Shown: positions 10,031 to 20,345 of the stretch, piece after piece
Layout of the letters: the number at the start of each line of letters is the position of its first letter
Position numbering within the stretch: the first letter of the stretch is position 1
Assembly: GCF_902167145.1 (NCBI RefSeq)
Contig: NC_050102.1
Location: 6,014,850-6,078,849 of the forward strand
Direction: 5' to 3'
Length of the DNA stretch: 64,000 nt
Source of the DNA: Zea mays
Lineage: Eukaryota; Streptophyta; Magnoliopsida; Poales; Poaceae
Made by a program: the position numbers and the translations under genes
The notes under the pieces: model-generated
Databases searched by the model: none
What the model was told of the DNA's origin: nothing
The model's input: the letters and a program-made list of their open reading frames with translations, nothing else

Positions 10031-12841
10031 AGGATTTGGGAGTTGAGAGATCTGACGGACCCGCCGCCGTGTGCCCTATGACATCGGCGTCGTGCTCCAC
10101 CCCCTTGCTCGCCGTCGACATACCACACCGCTTAGAGCTCTGGCTTTGCCCTTGAAACGTCGCTGCGCCGAGAGGAAGGTGTTACCCCGCATCAGAGTTA
10201 CTCCACGAGCGGGGCAGTCCGGGAATTCCTTGCCGGAGCACTCTCAACCACACCAGACCGCCAAGCGTCGTGGCCGATCTCCTTCGACCCTATCTCTGGT
10301 GAATAAAAACCACCCATCGAAGTCACTTGCATTCCATAGTCGCGTACAGCCCGTTAGAGTTGAGTTTGGGGGCGTAGAAGTGTGCTGCAGCGTTGGCCGT
10401 CCATGGCGCCGCCGTGGAATCGCCTCTGGGTCGGTCACCGCCGCATCTGGCTTCCAGGGTTGAAGACAAGGCACGTCCGTTGATTTGATCTGAACGTCTG
10501 GGATTAAACCGTAGATACCCTTTCAGCACTTTAAATCTTGACCGTGGGGCGTCCATCCGGGGGGGAAGGGGCACTGTCGTGGTTGGATCTCGGGCGTTGG
10601 CTTGGGATCCAACGGTCACGGTTGTATACGGGTTCACATAATGCGCCATCTAATCGCGACCCTCAGAGTAAGATCCAACGGCCGAGAGCTAGTGACACCC
10701 CCTTCGCCGAGGCCGTTTTCTAAAAGAGTCCCTCGGGTTCAGGATAAATAATCCGCGGTCCTCGGGCGCTGTTCTTAGAGTCTTAGAAACATTTGTGCAA
10801 TAGCCCCTGTATTTTCTAGAAATTGACGCGCAGTCCTGGCCTCTAGGAAAACAGAGAAACTCATTTAAGAAATGATTTTTTAACACAAAATTAATTATGG
10901 AAACTTGTTTAATTCATATAAAATTCACATTAAGTCCAAATAAGTCCATTCCAGTTCCTATAATTTTGTAATAATGTTGTTTATCACATAGTGACACTGT
11001 TTTAACATGAAAATGGTATTAAAATTTATTTCTTAATTAATCTCGTATCAAGTACATGAAACCTTAGAAAATTCATAACTCCTCCATTTTAACTCCGAAT
11101 TGACTCGTTCCAGTTGCGTTAGTCTCGTATGAATATTTACTACGCAGTAACAATATTGATTATACCATGTCTCATACTTTTATAATTAGATATTTATTTA
11201 TCCTATGTTAATTGGATTAATCTATGTCTATTGGCTTAACTTCTGATCTTATGGTTATAATTTGACTAGATGATCTTTAATCAAATAATGACTTAAATTA
11301 AAGTTGAGATAATTATTTATAGAATAACCTCTTATATGATTTATATTAACCAATTTATAATATAGTTTAATATTTTAGTCACATAAATTATCTATAAAAT
11401 CATAACTCCTTAATCGTAACTCTGATTTTAGTGATTCTCGTTCCCGCGATCTCGTAGCAACGCGTAGATCATTATCATGCAATATGTACTTATGTATGGT
11501 GTGATGTTAATTTTGTATATACCATGTCTGTTTGTATTGCTACGACTAGCGCGAGGTTTCAAGGATCTGAAGAATCACCCTGGTAACTGGAATCTCAAGT
11601 GCCAGGCAAGTTGTGCCCTTGATCACTTTCTTTACCCACTCATGTTCTAATTAATCATCATGATCTGCATAGGTTAATTTTGATGGGACCTAATAGGTTA
11701 CCCAGTTTGTCTATCTTTATGCCTTGTTTACCACTGAACTTTTTGGGTAGTACTTGCTAGTGCTATATGTGGTTTTGGGCATTGAGATACACATTATTCA
11801 TGATTATACTTTTGTTATCCGTTGTTATTTACTGTTGATGTCAAAATCATTAATGTTAATTGGAACATAGAGCTTAACTTGAGAAACACGTGCCACCATA
11901 AGGGTTTATGGACGCCCTTGGCTGATTAATTAGGAAAGCTAGTGGAGGACTACCTTACCCGAAAGGGGCAAGGGCAGTAGGGGGGTGGTCAGTGTAGGGA
12001 GGTCCTTGGTTGATTTTGCTGCGATGGCGGTCAGTCAAGAACCCTGCATTGGAGCTTCCTATAAACTGTAGCGGGTTTTCTGAAGCTAGTGGAACTTTGT
12101 AAAGGCCTCGTAGTGTTACCCTGCCTCGCCTCCTCGGTAGAGGTGTATGGGAAGTCGCGATCCCTTGGCAGACGGGTAACATGACTTGTGGGTAAAGGGT
12201 ACCACCTCTGCAGAGTGTAAAACTGGTATACTAGCCGAGCTCACGGTCATGAGCAGCTCAGGACTCTCTGATGATTAATTTATGGAACTAAATTCAAATT
12301 GTCATATGCATTGCATCGCAGGTGATGTTGTTACTTTTGTTCTACTATTTAATTGGGTTGGTATTTACTTATACTTAGTAATTGCTAATAAAATTTTGAC
12401 CAACTTTAAAAGCAATGCTCAGCTCTAACCATCCTCTTTGGTAAGCCTTACACTTCACGTGAGCTCCCACCTTTGGCGAGTTCAGGCACATTATTCCCCA
12501 CAACTTGTTGAGCGATGAACGTATGTGAGCTCACTCTTGCTGTCTCACACCTCCCACAGGTCAAGATCAGATACCACAGGATGAGGCGCATGGAGGATGC
12601 TGCGATATGTTCGTGAGAGGTCTAGGCCGTCGTCTCCCAGTCAACTTTGGGTTGCTGGACCGTTGTCTCCTTATAATGTAATTATCTATTTATTTTGTAT
12701 AAAACTCCTATTATATAGTAAAGTTGTGACATTCGATCCTGTGCCATGATTCATCATATGTGTGAGACTTGGTCCCAGCACACCTGGTGATTATGTTCGC
12801 GCCCGGGTCTTGGTGCCCCTAAAACCCGGGTGTGACAGCAC

Positions 12842-14089
12842 ACCACCAAAACTGACTAGATAGATATTACTTGTTTGATCTTATAAGGGCCTTCCCATCT
12901 TGGTGACTATTTTCGAACTTCCGGTCTCTGCTCCTCAGCGGCAAGATGGTCTTCCATACCAGGTCTGCTACCTGGAATGACTTAGCCTTGACCTTCTTGT
13001 TGTAACCTTTGGCGACCATGATCTTGTCTTTCTCTATTTCTCCCAAAGCTATCAATCTCTTGTCGGTTACTTCATAAATGTTGTCCATCATTGAATTATG
13101 ATAATCACCAACAATTAGATCATTCTTCCTGGTGAACCTGACAACATTTAGGCTTACCTCCACAGGCAAAACTGCTTCTTGCCCATAAATAAGCTCAAAC
13201 GGTGAAACTTTAGTAGCACGACACTTAGATATTTTATGAACCCATAAAGCTTCAGACAAGACCTTATGCCAATGCCTAGGATGATCAGATATCTTCTTTT
13301 TTACCAGGCTAATCAATGTTCTATTATTAGACTCGGCCTGCTCATTGGCCTGAGCATAATATGGAGATGAATTAAGCAATTTGATTTTATATGATTCAGC
13401 AAACTCACGTACCTCCTTTGACATAAAAAAGTCCCCGGATCTGCGGTCAAAGTATGAGGAATGCTGAATCTATGAATAATATGCCCAGTTATAAATTCAA
13501 TTACCTCTTTGTGAATCATGTTCTTCAGATCAACAACTTTAGTTCATTTGGTAAAGTAGTCTGTGTCGACTAACATGAACCAATGCCCTTTTGATGATGA
13601 AGGATGTATTTCTCCTATAAAATCCAATCTCCATCCCCTGAAAGGCCAATGTTTGATGATAGGATGTAATTCAGCTGCAGGGACCAACTGTATGTCACTG
13701 AATTTCTGAGACACTTGGCATCCTTTGTAGTACCTAAAACAATCAGCTATCATGTTAGGCCAATAGAAGCCAGATCTTCGTAATAACCACTTCATCTTCA
13801 GAGATGATTGGTGAGTACCCCAAATCCTCTCATGTACTTCGGCCATGGCTAATATAGCATCATCTAGGCCCAAGCATTTAAGTAGGACATAGTTAACAGT
13901 TCGACGGTAGAGTTTATCATTCATGAAAACATATTTGAAAGCTTTACGTCGAACAATCCTGTTTGACCTAACACTGGGGTTATGTAGGTAATTAATTATA
14001 GGTGCCCACCAATCAATTGCATTGGCTGCGTTATCAGCCGAATTAATTAGTAGAACAATACTGGCACCGGCGGACGGTCCGGACCCCAT
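12842..14089 (-). pseudogene. gypsy-1 integrase remnant
   Basis: Reading from 14089 leftwards, the first frame (to 13544) has the zinc-finger and core region of a Ty3/gypsy integrase: MKWLLRRSGFYWPNM, then a CQ pair with the first Cys context altered (YYKGCQVSQKF), then WPFRGWRLDFIGEI and MLVDTDYFTK. A frame change leads to 13519-13313 (FITGHIIHRFSIPHTLTAD), and another to 13424-12867 with SPYYAQANEQAESNNRTL and HKISKCRATKVSPFELIYGQE. The order is right for integrase, but at least two frameshifts and substitutions break it. The 3' end is next to the palindromic MITE. Confidence 0.85.
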
Positions 14090-14098
14090 ACCCAGACG

Positions 14099-14483
14099 TT
14101 ACGAACCCACTCCGGACGGTCCAGCTTGGTCGCCCAGATGGTCCGCGACTTGGGGATCTGGCGTGACACCGGTTATCAGATTTTTGGTATTGTGAAACTT
14201 GTCTCGTTTTATCCGATAACCTGAGGTGTCTTGTGCCAAATTCTTAGCTCTGCAAATCTCAACACTGGATATATGCCGAATGTTGAATTCATCAAAAGAA
14301 TGGATTATGTTCCAACATTTCTCAAGGTAACTAATTATAGAACCATCTAAACATTGATACTCTTCTAAGACCTGCTCGACAATTAGCTGAGAGTCACCAA
14401 ATGCCCTCACATGATTTACCCCCATATAATATAGAAGTTCTAAACTAAATAAGGGGGCCCCATAATCGGCTAGAGAAGTCAAG
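14099..14483 (-). pseudogene. gypsy-1 RNase H remnant
   Basis: The minus-strand frame contains LELLYYMGVNHVRAFGDSQLIVEQVLEEYQ-type sequence, with the DSQL motif typical of the RNase H of Ty3/gypsy elements. Its N-terminal half is missing: the frame is cut by the LTR that begins at 14484. On the far side of that insertion the coding resumes only at the RT thumb (40503), so RT connection and half of RNase H are gone. Between this and the integrase lies a linker with CGGACGGTCCGG-type motifs (14065-14150). Confidence 0.8.
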
Positions 14484-15191
14484 TGTAACATCCCAATTTT
14501 TATCCCAAGGTTAGGAACCCTAAACTCCCAAACCCCCCTATTTATCTCCTAAGACCCCATCTCATAAAACATTCCCTTCATCATATGCATACACCATGAT
14601 TGCTAGTAGCACTTCACATAGAATATTTTGACACCCAAGGAATCTAGATAAATATTTGTTTAAAGGAAAAAGAGATTATAGAAAAGGAGAAAGAGAAATA
14701 GATTTGGAAATAGAAAAAGAAATAGAAAAAGGAATTCCTCTCCCCCCGGTTAGGCCGATTCCGGCCCAAGCTCCCCCCTCTCTCTCTCTCCCGCGCGCTC
14801 GTCTCCCCCGCTCGAGGCCCAGCTCGGCCCACCTCTCGCGCGTGCCCGCGCCACGCCCACTGTCAGCCCGGCCCCACCCGTCAGCCGCGCTCACCCTCGC
14901 TCCCTCGCGACCGCCCTCTCCCTGGCAGGCGGGCCCTACTTGTCAGCCCCTTCCCCCGCGCCCGTGATCAGGCTATCGGCGCATTCGCCGCCGGCCACCG
15001 CCCGCCCCGTCGCCTCACCATTAACACGCTTGCCAGCATGGTTTGGCGCCTTGTGTCCCTGCACACTGTGCCCGAGCCGTCCCGTCGCCACTACCTGCCC
15101 GAGCCATCCCGTCGCCACTGTGTGCCATCATCACCGCCGCGGCAAGCGTTGCCGGTGCTCGCCACCTCTCCACTCCCCCTCCCCGGCCGCC

Positions 15192-15199
15192 TATAAAAG
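15192..15199 (+). promoter_or_regulatory. TATA box of the chromovirus-type LTR
   Basis: CCTATAAAAGGACC lies in GC-rich DNA 710 bp from the LTR start. The equivalent TATAAAAGG is present in the gypsy-2 LTR on the minus strand at 54134-54142, which supports it as a conserved promoter element. Confidence 0.65.
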
Positions 15200-16140
15200 G
15201 ACCACCCGAGCTCCCCCAACTCCCCACACCGGCCTCGGCTTCCCCACACCCCTCCCCGGAGCTCAATCGAGCCGCACCGCCGCGCCCTACCTCCACTCCG
15301 GTGAGTGCTCCCTCCCCCCTCTAGTAGCCTAGGGCCCAATTGAGTTAGCTCTTGAGCTTCACCACCTCCCCACGGTCCCAACGCACCATTTTCACCTCCC
15401 CCGTCGCAATGTGTGGCCTCACCGGCAATCTCACCACCGCGGGAGCCGCCACCCGCCGTGGGCTAGCCATACCGAGCACTCTCCAGCCAAATTGACCCTG
15501 CTCCCATGACCCCCTACCTCTGGCCACACTAGCCCACCTCCCCGACCACCCGGAACCGGAACCACGGCGGAGAACTGCTGCAGAACCTCGTCGGCGGTCG
15601 GTTTTTCCCGACCCCGGCCGGTTCGTCCCCTCCCCCGTCAGACCGCCCGACGCCATCAGCCCTCCCCCTCTCTCTGGCGCGTGGGCTCGCGCTCGCGACG
15701 TCTGCCCGCGCCGTCCCCTCTCCTCGTGGGCCGCGCCCACGCTCGGCTGGGCCGAAATCCCCCGGGCCCAGCTAATCGAGAACCCTTTTCTTTTTCCTTT
15801 TCTCCTTTTTATTTTCCTATTTTCATATATAAATGCATATATTGATATTTATGCACCAAAAATAGTCTAAATAAATTATAGGGCACAAAATAATAATTTT
15901 TAAAATTTGGCAGATTCCACTAAGCCACCATGGTTGATGTATTGTTCATTGCCTATTTTTGCTAGGAGAAGAGGGATCCGATCCTCCAGAAATTGTAGCT
16001 CCGGAAGAAGGGCAGGAACCCGACCTCTCCTAAATAGACATTTTGTGCTAGGAGAACTTCGACGAAGGCAAGTCCATTCTTCCCTTGATGCATAAATTAC
16101 CTACTCTTTCTACCACTACCTAAGCCGGGAATAAGGGATG

Positions 16141-17815
16141 TGTCGGCGTTTCGAGACCGGGGGGTCCCTGGGCCGACGAGTGAATGTCGACACGTGCCCC
16201 AGCCCAGATGGGTCGGCGCGAGGCCAAGCGCGAAGGGGGGAAGTGAGGTGGCCGGAGATGGGCGTGAGAGAGGTGGAAATCCCGCGGCCTTCGTGTTCGT
16301 CCCGCGCCCAGGTCGGGTGCGCTTGCAGTAGGGGATTACAAGCGTCCACACGGGAGAGGGAGCGAGCGGCCTCACGCGAGTGCCTGTCTCGTCCTTGTCC
16401 CCGCGCGGCCAACCCCCTCTAAGAGGGCCCTGGTCCTTCCTTTTATAGGCGTAAGGAGAGGATCTAGGTGTACAATGGGGGGTGTAGCAGAGTGCTACGT
16501 GTCTAGCGGAGGAGAGCTAGTGCCCTAAGTACACGCCATCGTGGCGGCCGGAGAGGTTTTGGCGCCCGGTTCATGTGATGTCGTGGCCGTCGGAGGAGCG
16601 CCGGAACCTGGCGGAAGGACAGCTGTCGGGGCTGTCGAGTCCTTGCTGACGTCCTCTTGCTTCCGTAAGGGGGCGGAGAGCTGCCGTCGTCAGGGAGCGT
16701 GCGGGGCGCCATCATTGCCTATCTGGCGGAGCGAGCCAGATGGGACGCCGGTCTTGTTCCCTGTAGCCTGAGTCAGCTTGGGGTAGGGTAATGATGGCGC
16801 CCCCCGTTGACGTGGCCGGCCCGCGCCCTAGGTTGGGCGATGTGGAGGCTCCTCCGAGGTCGAGGTCGAGTCTGTCTTCCATGGCCGAGGTCGAGTCCGA
16901 GCCCCTGGGTCGGGCGAGGCGGAGACCGTTGGCTGAGGCCAGGGCGGAGTCCGAGCCCTGGGGTCGGGCGAAGCGGAGTTCGTCGCCTTCTGGGGCTGAG
17001 CCCAAGTCCGAGCCCTGGGTCGGGCGGAGCGGAGTTCGCCGTCTTCCGGGGCTTAGCCCGAGTCCGAGCCCTGGGTCGGGCAGAGCGGAGTTCGCCGTCT
17101 TCCGGGGCTTAGCCTGAGTCCGAGCCCTGGGTCGGGCAGAGCGGAGTTCGCCGTCTTCCGGGGCTTAGCCCGAGTCTGAGCCCTGGGTCGGGCGGAGCGA
17201 AGTTCGCCGTCTTCCGGGGCTTAGCCTGAGTCCGAGCCCTGGGTCGGGCGGAGCGGAGTTCACCGTCTTCCGGGGCTTAGCCCGAGTCCGAGCCCTGGGT
17301 CGGGCGGAGCGGAGTTTGCTATGGTGCCTGCGGCCGGGCCTGGCTGCCTGTCAGCCTCACTCTGTCAAGTGGCATCGCAGTCGGAGCAGCGCAGGCGACG
17401 CTGTCTTTCTGTCAGGCCGGTCAGTGGAGCGGCAAAGTGACGGCGGTCACTTCGGCTCTGTCGACTGAAGGGCGCGCGTCAGGATAAAGGTGTCAGGCCA
17501 CCTTTGCATTAAATGCTCCTGCGATTTGGTCGGTCGGCGCGGCGATTTGGTCAGGGTTGCTTCTTGGCGAAGACAGGGCCTCGGGCGAGCCGGAAATATG
17601 TTCGCCGTTGGAGGGGGGCCTCGGGCGAGGCGGAGATCCTCCGGGGTCGGCTGCCCTTGTCTGAGGCTAGGCTCGGGCGAGGCGTGATCGAGTCCCCCGA
17701 ATGGACCGATCCCTGACTTAATCGCACCCATCAGGCCTTTGCAGCTTTACGCTGATGGGGGTTACCAGCTGAGAATTAGGAGCCTTGAGGGTACCCCTAA
17801 TTATGGTCCCCGACA
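16141..17815 (-). repeat. 3' LTR of the Huck-like element (1675 bp)
   Basis: TG...CA termini with the polypurine side at 17816 (plus strand GTAGCCCCCGAGCCT). A TATA box for the minus strand (plus strand TTTTATAGG) is at 16441-16449. Five tandem 56-bp repeats lie at about 17029-17320. Confidence 0.9.
17029..17320 (+). repeat. 56-bp minisatellite in the Huck-like 3' LTR
   Basis: The motif GTCTTCCGGGGCTTAGCC recurs at 17041, 17097, 17153, 17209 and 17265, a period of exactly 56 bp, with each unit ending in CCTGGGTCGGGCRGAGCGGAG. More diverged units precede it from about 16860. Confidence 0.92.
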
Positions 17816-18315
17816 GTAGCCCCCGAGCCTCAAAGGGAGTGTTAGCACTCGCTTGGAGGCTTTCGTCGCACTTTTTTGCAAGGGGACCAGCCTTTCTCGG
17901 TTGCGTTTTGTTCCGGTGGGTGCGCGCGAGCGCACCCGCCGGGTGTAGCCCCCGAGGCCTCGGAGGAGTGGTTTGACTCCTCCGAGGTCTTAATGCCTCA
18001 CGTAATGCTTCGGCTGGTCTGGTCGTTCCCTCATGCGAGCTGGCCGTAGCCCGGGTGTACGGTCGGGTCCCAAGTTCTCGGGCTGGTATGTTGACGCTGT
18101 CAACGGTTTGGCCGGAGCCGGGTTTGCGAGAGCAGCCCCCGAGCCTCTGCACAGGGCGAGAGGGCGATCAGGGACAGACTCGACTTTTTACATACGCCCC
18201 TGCGTCGCCTTTCCGCAAGGAGGAGGGGGGGAAAGCGCCATGTTGCCCTCGGTGGGCGCCGAACATGGTGTCTCCAGTGAGCTGCAGGCGGGTAATCCGA
18301 GCTGACGTCTGTGCC
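17816..18315 (-). other. Huck-like 3' internal non-coding region
   Basis: It starts with the polypurine tract next to the LTR (minus-strand AGGCTCGGGGGCTAC). It is GC-rich, with CCCCCGAGCC-type motifs, and has no supported coding frame. The last five bases (GTGCC, 18311-18315) are the target duplicated by copia-1. Confidence 0.65.
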
Positions 18316-19559
18316 TGAGAGCACCTAGAGGGGGGGGGTGAATAGGTGATCCTGTGAAACTTAAACTTATAGCCACAAAAACTTGTTAAGTGTTAGCACA
18401 ATAGTTGCCAAGTGGCTAGAGATGAGTCCAGAACACAATAACCACAAGAAAACAAACACAGAGATGGCACGGTGGTTATCCCGTGGTTCGGCCAAGTACA
18501 AAACTTGCCTACTCCACGTTGTGGCGTCCCAACGGACGAGAGTTGCACTCAACTCCTCTCAAGTGATCCAATGATCAACTTGAATACCACGGTGTTCTTC
18601 TTTACTTTGATCTTTTCCCGTTTGCGAGGAATCTCCACAACTTGGAGTCTCTCGCCCTTACACTTTGAATTTCACAAAGAAGTACGGAGTAAGGGAGGGA
18701 AGCAACACACACAAATCCACAGCAAAATGCGCACACACACGGCCAAGAATCGAGCTCAAAAGACTATCTCAAAGTTCTCACTAGAACGGAGCTCGAATCA
18801 CTGAGAATGACAAACGAATGCGCAAAGACTGAGTGTGGATGATCAAGAATGTTCTTAGGTTGCTTGGGTATTTCCTCCATGCGCCTAGGGGTCCCTTTTA
18901 TAGCCCCAAGGCAGCTAGGAGCCGTTGAGAGCAAATCTGGAAGGCCATTCTTGCCTTCTGTCGTCGGGTGCACCGGACAGTCCGGTGCACACCGGACACA
19001 GTCCGGTGCCCGATTTCTTTCCTTAAACGGCGCAGCCGACCGTTGCAGATCTGGGAGCCGTTGGCGCACCGGACATGTCCGGTGCACACCGGACAGTCCG
19101 GTGCCCCCTTCCGACCGTTGGCTCGGCCACGTGTCTCGCGCAGATCGCGCGGCCGACCGTTGGCTCACCGGACAGTCCGGTGCACACCGGACAGTCCGGT
19201 GAATTATAGCAGTACGCCGTCGGCGAATTCCCGAGAGCGGCCTCTTCACGCCGAGTCAACCTGGCGCACCGGACACTGTCCGGTGCACCACCGGACAGTC
19301 CGGTGTGCCAGACAGAGCTGAGTCTTGGCTGTACACAGCCAAGTCTTTTTGCACCTCTTTTCTTTTCTTCTTCTTTCTGTTTCTAACACTTAGAAAAGTA
19401 TATTAGTACACAAAACCAATGTACTAAGGCTTAGAAACATACCTTTACTCATGATTTGCACTTTGTTCATCCATGGGCATAAACTCACATTTAAGCACTT
19501 GTGTTGGCACTCAATCACCAAAATACTTAGAAATGGCCCAAGGGCACATTTCCCTTTCA
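18316..19559 (-). repeat. 3' LTR of copia-1 with palindrome array
   Basis: 1244 bp. Between about 18968 and 19305 there are several copies of the palindrome CACCGGACAGTCCGGTG, often as adjacent pairs joined by CACA. One copy differs as CACAGTCCGGTG, where copia-1's other LTR has CACTGTCCGGTG. The inner side (19560-19578) has the polypurine tract in reverse, ATCTCCCCCTTTTTGGTG. Confidence 0.93.
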
Positions 19560-20345
19560 ATCTCCCCCTTTTTGGTGATTTATGCCAACACAACATAAAG
19601 CAACTAGAACAAGTGCAAAATCACTTCAAATAAAACTCAAATTTATTTTGATTCAATTTTGGCATATATGGATCATCCTTTGCCACCACTTGGTTTGTTT
19701 TTGCAAATTAAGCTCAAATCTCTATCTCTAAGTCAAACACACATGTTGAAGCATAAAGAGAGTCATTCCAAAAGAGATTGATCAAAGATTTCAAAAACTC
19801 CCCCTTTTTCCCATAATCACTACTTCTCCCCACAAGAAGCCAACTTTTGACAAAAGAGACATTAAAAGAGTTTTGACAAACCAAAAGCTCTACTCTACTA
19901 TTTTCAAATCTCTCAAGTGGTAGCTGATCCATTTATTGCTTTTGCCTTTATTTTCTCCCCCTTTGGCATCAAACACCAAAACGGGATCAATCTTGGCCCT
20001 ATAACCCCATTGCCTCACCAAAATCTTCAATTAAGAGCAAATGGCAATAAGAGTTCATGAGATGAACTTGGAATAAGTTACCCTCTCATCGGAGTGCAGT
20101 GGAAGTCTTTCATGGTCCAAGTCCACCTTTTCCCTTTCAATTCTCCTTCGAGACTAAATCAAGCAAACTCAAGCATATGGTTAGTTTCAAAGGGTCAAGT
20201 TGTAACACATCTCCCCCTAGATATGTGCATCACTTTGCAACGGACTTGTGAGGTCCAGGGAGTGTTTGTACAACTTGAGCACCACAATAAGCAACAAAAT
20301 GCAGAATGAACATGATCAAAGGCATAAACACATGTATGCTACAAT
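19560..20345 (-). other. copia-1 3' non-coding region
   Basis: Between the end of pol and the 3' LTR, AT-rich with repeated CTCCCCCTTT motifs that look like extra polypurine tracts on the minus strand (19560, 19800, 19957). No coding frame. The same region is present in copia-2 (61227-62012). Confidence 0.7.

Larger units (their letters stand above)
9032..12836 (+). mobile_element. Solo LTR (3.8 kb) of a gypsy-type retrotransposon
   Basis: The sequence starts TGTAATATCC and ends GGGTGTGACA, with the 5-bp duplication GCACA at 9027-9031 and 12837-12841. The start sequence does not occur again inside, and no gag or pol frame is found, so this is one LTR and not a two-LTR element. It is unusually long, as in the chromovirus families of maize with LTRs over 3 kb. 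It has a GC-rich promoter part (about 9461-10740) with a TATA box at 9790 and an AT-rich remainder. A fragment of a foreign gag gene lies inside (9858-10030). The 10740-12836 part is non-coding. Confidence 0.8.
8905..12855. mobile_element. Palindromic MITE split by a solo LTR
   Basis: The left arm (8905-8969), TCAGTTTTGGTGGTGTGCTCACC then TATACCCTTAGT and TTTTTTGCTCAGTTTTGCCCTT, is mirrored by the right arm. The right arm starts at about 8988 (AAGGGTAAAACTGAGCAAAAAAC) and reads on to GTGAGCACA at 9031; after the solo LTR it continues with CCACCAAAACTGA at 12842. Without the solo LTR the element is about 145 bp, almost all stem, with an 18-20 base loop. TAGATAG outside both sides (left 8881-8887, right about 12858) may be a target duplication. 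Non-coding. Confidence 0.72.

Noticed and set aside
14644..15740. GC-rich frames at the start of the chromovirus-type LTR
   Set aside because: Not conserved in the gypsy-2 LTR frame. They are promoter and leader DNA of the LTR.
18968..19305. CRISPR-like spaced repeats
   Set aside because: Palindromes in an LTR of a plant retrotransposon, with irregular spacing and repeated spacers. Not an array of that type.
18849..19321. Open frames over the palindrome array of the copia LTRs
   Set aside because: Translations are repeats of HRTVRCTPDSPV type caused by the palindromes.
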